This document shows positions 9,044-20,059 of a stretch of DNA of 64,000 nucleotides, in pieces (positions within the stretch are counted from its first letter, which is position 1; the number at the start of each line of letters is the position of its first letter). This DNA comes from an uncultured Acetobacteraceae bacterium (lineage in GTDB: Bacteria > Pseudomonadota > Alphaproteobacteria > Acetobacterales > Acetobacteraceae): positions 1 to 64,000 of the forward strand of contig CALTUD010000023.1 in assembly GCA_943912335.1 (NCBI GenBank). The letters run 5' to 3'. Both the position numbers and the translations under genes were made by a program. Under the pieces are notes generated by a model. It saw nothing but the letters and a program-made list of their open reading frames with translations, ran no database searches and was not told where the DNA came from.

Positions 9044-9071
9044 ATTATAACGTTGTTAATTAGACACACAA
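9044..9071 (-). promoter_or_regulatory. Sigma70-type promoter of the XRE regulator
   Basis: On the minus strand a TTGTGT -35 element (9071-9066) and a consensus TATAAT -10 (9049-9044) are 16 bp apart. The predicted start of transcription near 9037 leaves a very short leader before ATG 9022. The surrounding sequence is conspicuously AT-rich for this genome and includes an imperfect palindrome around AACGTT (9050-9055 region) that could be an autoregulatory operator; that part is speculative. Confidence 0.6.
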
Positions 9072-9234
9072 GCCCGACTAATGCAAGTCGTCTCAGAAAT
9101 GATTTTCCATAATTTGGACATCGGCTCCCAATGTATACTGTTGACATGGTTTTGTTCTTGCGCCCGGCCCGTCTGTCGCCGGACGGCATTGCGTGACACC
9201 CTGAGCCGGTCGCGAGGTCGGCCGGAGAGGGTGG

Positions 9235-10302
9235 ATGATAGCCGAACGGATCATGATGGGGCTGCTGCTGGGCGGGGTCGCCGCCGGCTGCATCGTCGTG
9301 CTGTATCCGTTCTTCTCCGCCCTGCTCCTCGCGGCGATCCTGGTCTTCACCACCTGGCCGCTGTTCACCCGCCTACGTGCGCACACCAACCGCTTCGTGG
9401 CCGCCGTGCTGATGATGGTGCTGGTCGCCCTTCTGGTCGTGCTGCCGATCGGCCTGCTCGCATCCGCAGGCGTCGAGGACGCACCGATGATGCTGTCCGG
9501 CCTGTTGCATCTCACCGCCAAGGGACTGCCCACGCCGCCGGGCTGGATCGCCCGCGTTCCCATGGTGGGCCATCAGCTCGACGACACGCTGCAACACTGG
9601 TCGGCCGACCTGAACCAGATCGGCGCCACCATGCAGCCCTATATCGGCACCATCGCCAGACGAACCCTGGCCGTGCTGGTGCAGATCGCCAGCGGCCTCC
9701 TGCAACTGGTCATCGCCCTGTTCATCGGCTTCTTCTTCTGGATCAGCGGCGATGCCCTCGGCTCCACCATCACCGCGGTGATCGGCCGAATCGCGGGCCC
9801 GTCGGCGCCGCGCCTGCTCGCCGTGGTCGGGGGCACCGTGCGCGGCACCGTCTACGGCATCCTCGGCACCGCCATCGTCCAGGGCATCCTCACCGGAGTC
9901 GGCCTCGCGATCGCCGGCGTGCCGAGCCCGGTCCTGTTCGGCGGGATCGCCGCCTTCGTGGCCGTTCTGCCGATCGGCGCCCCTCTGGTCTGGGTTCCGG
10001 CCGCGATCTGGCTGGCGATGTCGCACCATCTCGGCTGGGGCATCTTCCTGGCCGTGTTCGGCGTGGTGGCGATCTCCGGCGCCGACCACGTCATCCGCCC
10101 GATGTTCATCGCCCGCGGGGCGCAACTTCCCTATCTGCTCACCGTGCTCGGCGTGCTCGGCGGCATCCTCGCCTTCGGGGGACTCGGCATCTTCCTGGGA
10201 CCGGTGCTGCTCGGGCTGGGCTACACGCTGACGGTCGAGTTCGCAGCCGGTCGGGGCACGGTGACGCGCCCCCGCCCGGATGCGCCGCTCGGCGACGCCT
10301 GA
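9235..10302 (+). CDS. AI-2E family (PerM/YdiK-like) transporter
   Basis: A 355-residue integral membrane protein with about seven to eight hydrophobic segments. It has the layout of the AI-2E/UPF0118 family: two N-terminal helices, a soluble ~80-residue region (about 80-160), then a helical bundle with GTVYGILGTAIVQGIL and the conserved terminal segment GADHVIRPMFIARGAQLPYL. Substrates in this family are diverse and mostly unknown (some members export signalling molecules or act as Na/H antiporters), so no substrate is assigned. The EEP-family gene follows after 32 nt on the same strand. Confidence 0.85.
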   Translation: MIAERIMMGLLLGGVAAGCIVVLYPFFSALLLAAILVFTTWPLFTRLRAHTNRFVAAVLMMVLVALLVVLPIGLLASAGVEDAPMMLSGLLHLTAKGLPTPPGWIARVPMVGHQLDDTLQHWSADLNQIGATMQPYIGTIARRTLAVLVQIASGLLQLVIALFIGFFFWISGDALGSTITAVIGRIAGPSAPRLLAVVGGTVRGTVYGILGTAIVQGILTGVGLAIAGVPSPVLFGGIAAFVAVLPIGAPLVWVPAAIWLAMSHHLGWGIFLAVFGVVAISGADHVIRPMFIARGAQLPYLLTVLGVLGGILAFGGLGIFLGPVLLGLGYTLTVEFAAGRGTVTRPRPDAPLGDA

Positions 10303-10334
10303 CGTGCAACGAAGCCGCGCGCCGAACGCTTGAG

Positions 10335-11054
10335 ATGCCGATGCAGCCGATGACCGCCCTCGCCGCCACGCGACGCCCGCAACCGCACGCCCCCTCTCCC
10401 ACCGAACACGCAGGCACCGAACACGCGGGCGCGTCCCGGACCACGGTGATCGTCAGCTGGAACCTGCTGCGCACGGTGGGCGCCTCGGTCGAGGACGTGG
10501 CGCGTCTCGTCGCCGCCGAAAAGCCCGACCTCCTGTTGATGCAGGAAGCGACGGTTTCCATCGACAGGCTCGCCGAGCGGATCGGCGGCTTCTACGCGCG
10601 CTCGCCCCTTCCCGGCCGGATCCACGGCGTGGCCTGCTGGAGCCCGACCCCGTTCCGCTCGGAACCGCGCGTTCATCCGCTCCAACCCGGCTCGATGTTC
10701 CGGCGCGTGTGCCAGGTGATCGAGATGGACGGGTTCAGCGTCGCCAACGTGCATCTGTCGCACGGCCAGATGCTGAACCGGCGCCAGCTGCGCCTGATCT
10801 CCACCCTGCTGCCGCCCAACGGCACGATCCTGGGCGATTTCAATCTGGTGGGCCCGGCGATGCTGCCCGGCTTCAAGGATATCGGCCCGCGCGCGCCGAC
10901 CCACCGCATGGTGGACATGCTGCCAATCCGGCTCGATCGCTGTCTCGCCCGCGGTCTCGACTGCGTGGAGTCACGCGTGCTGCCGCACCAGCCCTCCGAC
11001 CATCACCCGATCCGGGTGCGGCTCCGACTGCACGGCCGCCCCCCTCACAAATAG
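10335..11054 (+). CDS. Endonuclease/exonuclease/phosphatase (EEP) family protein
   Basis: A 239-residue protein with the EEP fold motifs in order: VSWNLL (metal/phosphate site), LLMQEA with the catalytic Glu, NVHLSHG, GDFN, and the terminal SDHHPI with the catalytic His. Substrate cannot be told from sequence; related proteins are phosphodiesterases adjacent to phospholipid enzymes. The first ~33 residues are low-complexity. Start ATG 10335 is the first of three close in-frame ATGs. It overlaps the convergent cardiolipin-synthase-like gene tail-to-tail by 10 nt, a neighbourhood that makes a lipid-phosphate role plausible. Confidence 0.83.
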   Translation: MPMQPMTALAATRRPQPHAPSPTEHAGTEHAGASRTTVIVSWNLLRTVGASVEDVARLVAAEKPDLLLMQEATVSIDRLAERIGGFYARSPLPGRIHGVACWSPTPFRSEPRVHPLQPGSMFRRVCQVIEMDGFSVANVHLSHGQMLNRRQLRLISTLLPPNGTILGDFNLVGPAMLPGFKDIGPRAPTHRMVDMLPIRLDRCLARGLDCVESRVLPHQPSDHHPIRVRLRLHGRPPHK

Positions 11055-12472
11055 GGCAGCATCAGCCGCGCCGCCGAGTCGCGCAGGCGCACGGGGAAGC
11101 TGCGGTTGTCACCATGGTGATGGGTGATCCGCTTGTGCTGGTGCGCGCGCATGAAATCGTCGAGCTGGGCGGCCACCCCGTCATCGTAGATCTCGACGTT
11201 CAGTTCGAAATTCAATCGCAGGCTGCGCACGTCGAGGTTGGACGATCCGATCAGCGACCAGTGCCGGTCGATCACCATCAATTTGGAATGGTTGAAGGGA
11301 GGCCGGGCCAGCCAGAGCCTGACGCCGGCCTCCAGCAAGGGCTGGTTGTTGGGTACGCGCGCCCAATCCACCGGTTTCTGGTTGCTTTCCTGCGGCATCA
11401 CCACGTCGATATCGATACCGCGCATCGCCGCCATCGCCAGCACGGTCAGCAGCCGCTCGTCCGGCAGGAAATACGGTGTCATGATCCGCACCGTCTTCGT
11501 TGCGGCGGCGATCGCCTGCATCATCGCGAACTCGATCTTCTCCACGTCCGTATCGGGGCCGGAGGTGATGACGCGCATGGGAGCACCGTCATCCGGTCCC
11601 GGCTCCTGTTCCGGGAAGAACAGCGGATCGTCCAGCTCCGTGCCGGTGCAGAACGACCAGTCCTTCGCGAAAGCCTCGCTGAGCTGATGCACCACCGGAC
11701 CGGTCAGCTCGAAATGGGTGTCGGAGACCGGGTGCTTCGGCCGGAACCGCAGCACGTTCTCCACCGCGATGTTCATGCCGCCGGTGAACCCGATCCGGCC
11801 GTCCACCACCAGGATCTTTTTGTGAGTGCGCAGGTTGATGAACGGCATCCGCCAGGGCAGCAGCGAGTGCATGAAACGCGCCGTCGGCACCCCGGCCGCC
11901 CGCAGACGCGTGGCCGCGCGGCAGCGGAGATAGCCGCTGCCGATCCCGTCCACCATCACACGCACCGCCACGCCGCGCCGGTGCGCCGCGATCAGCGCAT
12001 CCACGAATAAAGAGCCGATACGATCGTCGTGGAACAGATAGGAGCAGAGCAGCACGCTCGACCGTGACAGGCCGATCGCTTCCAGCATCACCGGATAGGC
12101 CGCGTCTCCGTCATGGAACACCCGGGTCCGGTTGCCGCCGAGAAGCGGTCGGCCGGACAAACGCTGCACCGCTTCGGAGAGCAGGCCATACGTGCCGGTC
12201 ATCGCGTGATGATCGGCCGACACGATACGCGGGCTCGACCAGGGGCGCTTGCGGCCGAGCCGCTTGGCCAGACGACGCACCCGGTTCACGCCGAACATGA
12301 CGTAGAGCAGCCCGCCGGTCAGCGGCACCAGCCACGACAGACCGATCCAGCCGATCGCCGAACCGACATCCCGCTTGGTGCGCAGCACATGCAGCGTCAC
12401 CAGCACGGAGATCGCGATCCGCAACGGGATCAGCACCAGCTCCGTCGCGTGGTCGAATTCCGAACCGGTCAT
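11045..12472 (-). CDS. cls: Cardiolipin synthase-like phospholipase D family enzyme
   Basis: A 475-residue membrane enzyme. Two N-terminal transmembrane helices (about 12-30 and 38-60) precede two phospholipase-D HKD motifs: H217-K219-D224 in THKKILVVDG and H395-K397-D402 in HSKLMVIDR. This is the bacterial ClsA-type arrangement, making cardiolipin from two phosphatidylglycerols at the inner membrane. Both catalytic motifs are intact. The frame is open for 230 codons upstream, but ATG 12472 gives the standard N-terminus. It is divergent from yraN, with 53 bp between starts. Confidence 0.88.
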   Translation of the reverse strand: MTGSEFDHATELVLIPLRIAISVLVTLHVLRTKRDVGSAIGWIGLSWLVPLTGGLLYVMFGVNRVRRLAKRLGRKRPWSSPRIVSADHHAMTGTYGLLSEAVQRLSGRPLLGGNRTRVFHDGDAAYPVMLEAIGLSRSSVLLCSYLFHDDRIGSLFVDALIAAHRRGVAVRVMVDGIGSGYLRCRAATRLRAAGVPTARFMHSLLPWRMPFINLRTHKKILVVDGRIGFTGGMNIAVENVLRFRPKHPVSDTHFELTGPVVHQLSEAFAKDWSFCTGTELDDPLFFPEQEPGPDDGAPMRVITSGPDTDVEKIEFAMMQAIAAATKTVRIMTPYFLPDERLLTVLAMAAMRGIDIDVVMPQESNQKPVDWARVPNNQPLLEAGVRLWLARPPFNHSKLMVIDRHWSLIGSSNLDVRSLRLNFELNVEIYDDGVAAQLDDFMRAHQHKRITHHHGDNRSFPVRLRDSAARLMLPYL

Positions 12473-12525
12473 GCGTTCATGAACGGGAAAGATTTGGCTG
12501 GCATGCTGGACACTCTCAGGAAGCG

Positions 12526-12996
12526 ATGGAGCGGGACATGCCGCAGCGTTCGTTCTGCCGCCATATCGACCAACGATCCGGCCTCGTCCGGGTTTCCCCA
12601 CCCGCCCCGGCGCTGCGAACCGCACACGCCGCAAAGACCTTCGCGCGCGGCATGGGCGCAGAACAGCGCGCAGCCGATGCGCTCCGGGCGGATGGCTGGG
12701 AAATCCTGGCCCGGCGTGCCCGCACAGCGGCGGGAGAGATCGATCTGGTCGCACGCTCCGGCGGCCTGCTGGCCTTCGTGGAGGTGAAGGCGCGCCCGAC
12801 CCTCGCCGATGCCGCACGCTGCCTGAGCGAGCGCCAGCGAAGGCGGCTCGAAGGCGCGGCAGCATTGCTGCTGGCCGAACATCCGGACTGGATGCGCGAT
12901 GGCATCCGGTTCGACCTGATGCTGGTGGATCAGGCCGGGACCGTGCGGCGGATCCGCGACGCATTCCGCCTGGAAGACGGCTGCCAGAGTTCGTAA
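12526..12996 (+). CDS. YraN/UPF0102 family nuclease-like protein
   Basis: A 156-residue protein with the UPF0102 core: GMGAEQRAADALRADGWEIL, then GEIDLVAR and FVEVKAR, which together form the D-ExK arrangement of the restriction-endonuclease-like fold. Family members are often near ribosomal-RNA methyltransferase rsmI, which is not present here. The first ~42 residues are an extension compared with the usual ~120-residue proteins; a later in-frame ATG (12538) would remove only four residues, so the extension or a non-ATG start further in remains unresolved. Confidence 0.85.
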   Translation: MERDMPQRSFCRHIDQRSGLVRVSPPAPALRTAHAAKTFARGMGAEQRAADALRADGWEILARRARTAAGEIDLVARSGGLLAFVEVKARPTLADAARCLSERQRRRLEGAAALLLAEHPDWMRDGIRFDLMLVDQAGTVRRIRDAFRLEDGCQSS

Positions 12997-13041
12997 CGAG
13001 CCGATACCGCCGGCAACGCCGATCGCTGGCAGAACCGGCCC

Positions 13042-14346
13042 ATGGCACTCGATGCACTCCACGCCGCGACGCGGTTCGGTTTCGGCCCGGCAGGCGACGG
13101 TACGCTTCCCGCGAACCCGGAGGCCTGGCTGACCGGTCAGCTCGGTCCGGCCGATCCGGCACGCTTTCCCCCGACCCTGCCCTCGGTGTCGGACGGGCTG
13201 ATCCTGCTGGCGGAGCAACAGAAGCTGAAACCGCCGCCGGGCGAGTCCCTGGTGGCGCCGCTGTATCGCGCCGACGCTGCCGCGCAACTCGACGCGCTGG
13301 TGACCACGACGGCCCCGTTCCGAGAGCGCCTGGTGTGGTTCTGGGCCAATCATTTCACCGTCAGCGTCCGACGGGGCGAGCTGCATCCGATCGCCGGCGC
13401 CTTCGTGCGCGAAGCGATCCGGCCCTACGTGACCGGACGGTTCGGCGACATGCTGCTGGCGGTGATGCGCCACCCGGCGATGCTGCTGTATCTCGACAAT
13501 GCCGGTTCGGTCGGTCCGGACAGCCCGGCCGGACAAGGCGGCAAGCACGGCCTGAACGAGAATCTGGCGCGCGAATCGCTGGAACTGCACACGGTCAGCC
13601 CCGCCGCGCATTACAGCCAGGCCGACGTGACCGCCTATGCCGCGATCCTCACCGGCTGGTCTGTGGACCGGAAATCGGCCGATCCCGGCTTCGTGTTTCG
13701 CGACCGCGCGCATCAGCCGGGCGACAAGCGGGTGATGGGGCGCGTGTTTCCGTCCGGCGAGGCCGGCGGCATCCTGATGCTGGACATGCTGGCGACCCAC
13801 CCCGCCACCTACCGCCATCTGGCCACCAAGCTCGCGCTGCATTTCGTGTCCGACACCCCGTCCCCGGCGACGATCGCCCACCTCACGGAGGCGCTCTCGA
13901 GCAGCGGCGGCGATCTGCGCGCGATGTCGCTGGCGCTGATCTCCACGCCCGAAGCCTGGGTGCCGCGAAGCAAGCTGCGTACGCCGCTCGATCTGGTGAT
14001 CGCCGCAGCACGTCTGGTGGGATTCGGAGACGATCCCGATCCGTCCAGGCACGGACGCCTCGCCGGCATGATGGCGGCGCTCGGCCAACCGGTCTGGACC
14101 GCACCGCTGCCGAACGGATGGTCCGACCGCGCCGCCGACTGGTGCGGGCCGGAGGCGATGATGGCGCGCGTCGACTGGAGCTACCGGGTCTCTGCCCATC
14201 CGCCGGATGCGGATCCCGTGCAACTGGCCGAGATCGCGCTCGGCCCCGCCCAGGCGGGCCGCACCGTCGACGCCATACGCGGCGCCGGCGACCGGCGCGA
14301 CGCGCTCACACTCTTGCTGTCCTCCCCCGGTTTCCAGAGGCGCTGA
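13042..14346 (+). CDS. DUF1800 domain protein
   Basis: A 434-residue protein of the DUF1800 family, recognisable from ATRFGFGP at the N-terminus, the segment FRERLVWFWANHFTV, and the block NENLARESLELHTV followed by DVTAYAAILTGW. Function is unknown. It has no convincing signal peptide of its own. It is separated by 1 nt from the DUF1501 gene, and the two families occur as adjacent pairs across many bacteria, so a shared envelope process is inferred; the DUF1501 partner has a Tat-type leader and may carry the pair to the periplasm. Confidence 0.87.
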   Translation: MALDALHAATRFGFGPAGDGTLPANPEAWLTGQLGPADPARFPPTLPSVSDGLILLAEQQKLKPPPGESLVAPLYRADAAAQLDALVTTTAPFRERLVWFWANHFTVSVRRGELHPIAGAFVREAIRPYVTGRFGDMLLAVMRHPAMLLYLDNAGSVGPDSPAGQGGKHGLNENLARESLELHTVSPAAHYSQADVTAYAAILTGWSVDRKSADPGFVFRDRAHQPGDKRVMGRVFPSGEAGGILMLDMLATHPATYRHLATKLALHFVSDTPSPATIAHLTEALSSSGGDLRAMSLALISTPEAWVPRSKLRTPLDLVIAAARLVGFGDDPDPSRHGRLAGMMAALGQPVWTAPLPNGWSDRAADWCGPEAMMARVDWSYRVSAHPPDADPVQLAEIALGPAQAGRTVDAIRGAGDRRDALTLLLSSPGFQRR

Positions 14347-14347
14347 C

Positions 14348-15544
14348 ATGATCCTTTCCAGACGAGCGGCCCTTCTCGGCCTCGGTGCGGCCTGGAGCCT
14401 CGGCTCCGCCTCGCTGGCCCTCGCCGATCCCGTGGCCACGCCCGGCGACCGGCGTTTCGTGGTGGTGATGCTGCGTGGCGCGATGGACGGCATGTCCGCC
14501 GTGGTGCCTTACGGCGACCGCACTCTGGCGAGCTGGCGCGCCTCTCTGCTGCCCGCCGCCATCGGCCAGACGGACGGCATGCTCGATCTGGGCGGCTTCT
14601 TCGGCCTGCATCCGGCGCTGTCCGGGCTGCACGCGCTTTATGCCGCCGGAGACATGCTGCCGGTGCACGCCGTGGCCGGAGGCTATCGCAGCCGTTCGCA
14701 TTTCGAGGCGCAGGACTACATGGAGAGCGGCGCCGATCATCGGCTGACCAGCGGCTGGCTGAACCGCGTGGTCGGCGCTCTGCCCCGCAACCCCGCGCAA
14801 CCGGACGGCAACGGTCTTTCCGTCGGTCTGTCCACGCCGCTGATCCTGCGCGGCCCGGCTCTGGTCGGCGCCTATGCCCCTGAAGCGACGCAAGTCCCCT
14901 CACCCGATCTCTACAGCCGCATCGCCGCCCTGAACGCGAGCGACCCGCTCACCGGACCGGCGATCGCGCATGGTCTCGCCGCCAAGGATTTCGCCGCCGG
15001 GACGTTGTCGCCGGGCGGAGTGGCCGCGAAGGGCGGACGCAACGGCTTCCCCGCGCTGGCCGAGGCGGCCGGACATCTGCTGGCCAGTGCGGACGGGCCG
15101 CGAATCGCGGCGCTCGAGATCGGCGGCTGGGACACGCATGCCGGTCAGAAGCAGCGTTTGGGCGGTCCACTGCGCCAGCTCGATGCCGGATTGACCGCGC
15201 TGCGCGCCAGTCTCGGCCCTGCCTGGCGCAACACGGCCGTACTGGTGATGACGGAGTTCGGACGCACCGTGCGGGTTAACGGCACTGGCGGCACCGACCA
15301 CGGCACGGCGACAGTGGCGTTCCTGCTCGGTGGTGCCGTGGCGGGCGGACGGGTCGGGGGCGTTTGGCCCGGCCTGTCTCAGGCAGCCCTGTTCGAGAAT
15401 CGCGATCTGGCGCCGACCACCGATGTGCGGGCGCTGGCCAAGGGCGTGCTGCACGCGCATCTCGGCCTGAGACCGGATCAGCTGGAAACGGTGTTTCCCG
15501 GCAGCCGCGGCGTCAGCCCGATGGGCGGGCTGATCCGCGCCTGA
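14348..15544 (+). CDS. DUF1501 family protein with Tat-type signal
   Basis: A 398-residue protein. The N-terminus has a twin-arginine pattern (SRRAALLG, residues 4-11) followed by a hydrophobic stretch and a likely cleavage site after LALA, so export as a folded protein is likely. The body shows DUF1501 landmarks: VVVMLRGAMDGMSAVVP near the start, GGWDTHAG and MTEFGRTVRVNGTGGTDHG, the last resembling metal-binding loops of the alkaline-phosphatase/sulfatase superfamily. Substrate is unknown. ATG 14348 starts 1 nt after the DUF1800 stop, implying coupled translation. Confidence 0.87.
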   Translation: MILSRRAALLGLGAAWSLGSASLALADPVATPGDRRFVVVMLRGAMDGMSAVVPYGDRTLASWRASLLPAAIGQTDGMLDLGGFFGLHPALSGLHALYAAGDMLPVHAVAGGYRSRSHFEAQDYMESGADHRLTSGWLNRVVGALPRNPAQPDGNGLSVGLSTPLILRGPALVGAYAPEATQVPSPDLYSRIAALNASDPLTGPAIAHGLAAKDFAAGTLSPGGVAAKGGRNGFPALAEAAGHLLASADGPRIAALEIGGWDTHAGQKQRLGGPLRQLDAGLTALRASLGPAWRNTAVLVMTEFGRTVRVNGTGGTDHGTATVAFLLGGAVAGGRVGGVWPGLSQAALFENRDLAPTTDVRALAKGVLHAHLGLRPDQLETVFPGSRGVSPMGGLIRA

Positions 15545-15559
15545 TCGACGCGCTGAGGA

Positions 15560-15877
15560 TCAGCCGCGACGGCCCTTGCCGTGATGGGCGCCGCTCTTCC
15601 CGGCCGGCGTATGGGCGGCGTGCCGGAAGGAAACGGTATGCACCGCACTGCGCGAACCCATGCGAACGCGCGCGGCGGCCGGCAGATACACCGAACGACG
15701 GCTGAGCGCCCGGTAGGACACGCGATGCACTGGAGCCGGCGTGGCGGTCAGCGCGTCCAGGGTCAGCTTGCCGGCCTCGTCGTCGGTGACGACGTGCTGG
15801 GCGAAGGCAGGCGTCGCGACGCCTCCGGCCAGGGCGAAGAAGAGGAGGCTCCTGGCGGCGACAGCGCGGAAGGACAC
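15560..15877 (-). CDS. Small secreted basic protein, function unknown
   Basis: A 105-residue protein with a clear signal peptide (hydrophobic residues about 8-24, cleavage after AFA). The mature part is short and basic, and ends in a His/Gly/Lys/Arg-rich tail (SGAHHGKGRRG). The start codon is GTG at 15877, with GGAG 8-9 nt upstream; no ATG fits the signal peptide. It is convergent with the DUF1501 gene (15 nt apart) and 76 bp upstream of the glutaredoxin gene. I do not recognise a family. Confidence 0.65.
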   Translation of the reverse strand: MSFRAVAARSLLFFALAGGVATPAFAQHVVTDDEAGKLTLDALTATPAPVHRVSYRALSRRSVYLPAAARVRMGSRSAVHTVSFRHAAHTPAGKSGAHHGKGRRG

Positions 15878-15952
15878 GTTCGTGCTCCGTGGTTCAATCG
15901 ATCACGGAAACTCGATACGCGATTCAGGCCCGCGCCGTAAAGCCTTGATTGT

Positions 15953-16285
15953 TCAGGCGGCAGCCTTGATGCCCTTCTCGGCGAGCAGCGTCTCCAGCTC
16001 GCCGGACTGGTACATTTCGGTGACGATATCGCAACCGCCGACCATCTCGCCCTTCACGTAGAGCTGCGGAATGGTGGGCCAGTTCGAGAACGCCTTGATG
16101 CCTTCGCGCAGCTCGGGGTCTTCCAGCACGTTGGCGGTCTGGAACGGCACCTGAAGGTGCGACAGGATCTGCACCACCCGCGCGGAGAAGCCGCATTGCG
16201 GGAACAACGCGTTGCCCTTCATGAAGAGCATCACCGGGTTGGCGTCGATCTCGGCCTGGATACGCTGGAAGACGGTCTCGGACAT
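15953..16285 (-). CDS. grxD: Monothiol glutaredoxin, Grx4 type
   Basis: A 110-residue CGFS-type glutaredoxin. The active-site CGFS is at residues 31-34, preceded by the glutathione-contact Lys in LFMKGN, and the GSH-binding segments NWPTIPQLY and GGCDI are present. These proteins carry and transfer [2Fe-2S] clusters with glutathione rather than acting as dithiol reductases. The gene lies 28 nt downstream of bolA, its known physical partner family, at the distal end of the purine gene run. Confidence 0.93.
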   Translation of the reverse strand: MSETVFQRIQAEIDANPVMLFMKGNALFPQCGFSARVVQILSHLQVPFQTANVLEDPELREGIKAFSNWPTIPQLYVKGEMVGGCDIVTEMYQSGELETLLAEKGIKAAA

Positions 16286-16313
16286 GGGAAAAACTCCTGG
16301 AAGCGCGGCCGGA

Positions 16314-16544
16314 TCAGGGCGCGCTGGTCTGGATCGCCAAAGCATGCAGCGCGCCGCCCATATGGCCGGACAGGGCGGCATAGACGAGCTGATGCTGCTG
16401 CACGCGCGAGCGGCCGCGGAACGCCTCGCTCACCACCGTGCAGGCATAATGGTCGCCGTCGCCGGCGAGATCCTCGATCGTCACCGCGGCGTCCGGCAGG
16501 GAGGCACGGATCAGGCGTTCGATCTCGCTAGCGGCCATCGGCAT
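16314..16544 (-). CDS. bolA: BolA family protein
   Basis: A 76-residue protein of the BolA/YrbA class: the N-terminal helix IERLIRASLPDAAV, the segment DGDHYACTVVSEAF and the C-terminal RVQQHQLVYAALSGHMGG, which contains the conserved His used in cluster binding with monothiol glutaredoxins. Partnering with the adjacent CGFS glutaredoxin in iron-sulfur or iron sensing is established for the families. Start ATG 16544 or 16538 are both possible. It is 23 nt downstream of purL on the same strand. Confidence 0.9.
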   Translation of the reverse strand: MPMAASEIERLIRASLPDAAVTIEDLAGDGDHYACTVVSEAFRGRSRVQQHQLVYAALSGHMGGALHALAIQTSAP

Positions 16545-16567
16545 CGTGAAGGCACTCCGAAGGGGGA

Positions 16568-18771
<2,204 letters not shown>

Positions 18772-18775
<4 letters not shown>

Positions 18776-19440
18776 TGTTTGAAGCTCTCCACCAGCCCGT
18801 CGAACAACGGCTTGCCGTCGGTGCCGCCCATCAGCGGGTCCACCAGATCCTCGGGATGCGGCATCAGCCCGCACACGCGCAGATTGGCGCTGAACACGCC
18901 AGCGATCGCCCGCGCGCTGCCGTTATGGTTCTCGCCCTCGTAGCGGAACGCGACGCGACCCTCGCCCTCGATCCGGTCGAGCGTGTCGGCATCGGCGGCA
19001 TAGTTGCCGTCGCCATGCGCCATGGGGGCGCGGAACACCTCGCCTGCCTGCCAGTTGCGGGTGAACGCCGTGTCGGCCCGCTCCACGCGCAGGCGGCAAT
19101 CCTGCGACAGGAAGCGCATCCCGGCATTGCGCAGCAGCGCGCCGGGCAGAAGCTGCGCTTCTGTCAGGATCTGGAAGCCGTTGCAGACGCCGAGGATGTA
19201 GCCGCCGCGCGCGGCGAATTCGCGCACCGGGCCCATGATCGGCGCATGCGCGGCCATGGCGCCGGAGCGGAGATAGTCGCCATGGCTGAAGCCGCCCGGC
19301 AGCACCACCAGATCCAGCTCCGGCAGCGTGTCCTGGCGATGCCACAGCATCACCGGCTCGCGTCCGGACGCGTTGCGCAGCGCGATCGCCATATCGCGCT
19401 CCCGGTTCGTGCCCGGGAAGACGACGATGCCCGCTCTCAC
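18772..19440 (-). CDS. purQ: Phosphoribosylformylglycinamidine synthase I (glutaminase)
   Basis: A 222-residue class I glutamine amidotransferase supplying ammonia to PurL. The nucleophile Cys86 is in GVCNGFQ, the oxyanion region is LPGGFSHGDYLRSG, and the His/Glu of the triad are in MPHPE near the C-terminus. Translation starts at GTG 19440, which overlaps the stop of the secreted Rap1a-like gene (GTGA), and its own stop overlaps the purL GTG in the same way, so the genes are coupled in series. Confidence 0.95.
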
Positions 19441-19820
19441 GGCTTGGCCGCGCCGCCGCCGCAGGGGAACGCCGCCTTGAACGCATCGTAGGTCACCGGA
19501 CCGACATCGTTGCTCAGGCGGTCCGGATGCTTGCTCAGATAGCCCAGCAGCACGCCGCGCATCTGCTGCGCGGTGGTCGGGCCGGGAATGCAGACATCGC
19601 GGGCGACATTGGGGCCGGCGGCGGTTTCCACCAGGGTGATGGCGTCGCTGACGCCGCTCACATAGGCGTCGCACACCTTCACGGTCTGCGGCGACTGGCA
19701 GAAACGCTGCAGCGCGCCGGCCGGCAGGTGCGACAAGCGCCCACCCTGCGCCTCGGCGAACGCGGCGCCGCTCATGCCGAATGTCGCGACGGCGGCGAGG
19801 ATCAGACCGAGCCTGTTCAT
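19437..19820 (-). CDS. Secreted Rap1a/Tai-like protein inside the purine operon
   Basis: A 127-residue protein with a signal peptide (hydrophobic residues about 4-20, cleavage near AFA). The mature domain has four cysteines (CQSP, VCDAY, VCIPG, FPCGG) likely to form disulfides, and the layout FCQSP...CDAYVSGVSDAI...CIPGPTTAQQM...VLLGYLSKHP resembles the Rap1a/Tai immunity-protein fold. Rap1a proteins neutralise T6SS effectors in the periplasm, but no effector gene is nearby, so immunity is not supported here. It overlaps purS (ATGA) and purQ (GTGA) by 4 nt each, an odd place for an exported protein. Confidence 0.7.
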   Translation of the reverse strand: MNRLGLILAAVATFGMSGAAFAEAQGGRLSHLPAGALQRFCQSPQTVKVCDAYVSGVSDAITLVETAAGPNVARDVCIPGPTTAQQMRGVLLGYLSKHPDRLSNDVGPVTYDAFKAAFPCGGGAAKP

Positions 19821-20059
19821 GCCAGAACCTCCGTTTCGAAGCTCTCGATCACCAGATTGGCCAGGAGCTGGCGGCCCATCTCGTCGGCCTGCGCCTTGGC
19901 ACGGGCGGCGTCGGTCTCGTCCAGCTCCAGCTCGATCACGCGTCCGGCGCGGACCTCGCCCACATTGGCGAAGCCGAGCGTATGCAGGGCATGGCCGATC
20001 GCCTTGCCCGGCGGGTCCAGCACGCCGTCCTTGAGCATGACCGTCACCCGAACCTTCAT
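19817..20059 (-). CDS. purS: Phosphoribosylformylglycinamidine synthase subunit PurS
   Basis: An 80-residue PurS, the small dimeric bridge between PurQ and small PurL. The family core is visible: VTVMLKDGVLDPPGKAIGHA, then LGFANVGEVRAGRVIELEL. ATG 20059 overlaps the purC stop (ATGA) and its own stop overlaps the next ATG, so it sits in the coupled series. Its presence matches the short form of PurL downstream. Confidence 0.95.
   Translation of the reverse strand: MKVRVTVMLKDGVLDPPGKAIGHALHTLGFANVGEVRAGRVIELELDETDAARAKAQADEMGRQLLANLVIESFETEVLA

Noticed and set aside
9114..9146. Promoter for the AI-2E transporter from TTGGAC with TATACT, or TTGACA at 9141
   Set aside because: Spacing of TTGGAC to TATACT is only 14 bp, and TTGACA has no -10 at the right distance.
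19437..19820. T6SS immunity role for the Rap1a-like protein
   Set aside because: No effector or secretion gene is adjacent in the window and the gene sits in a metabolic operon.
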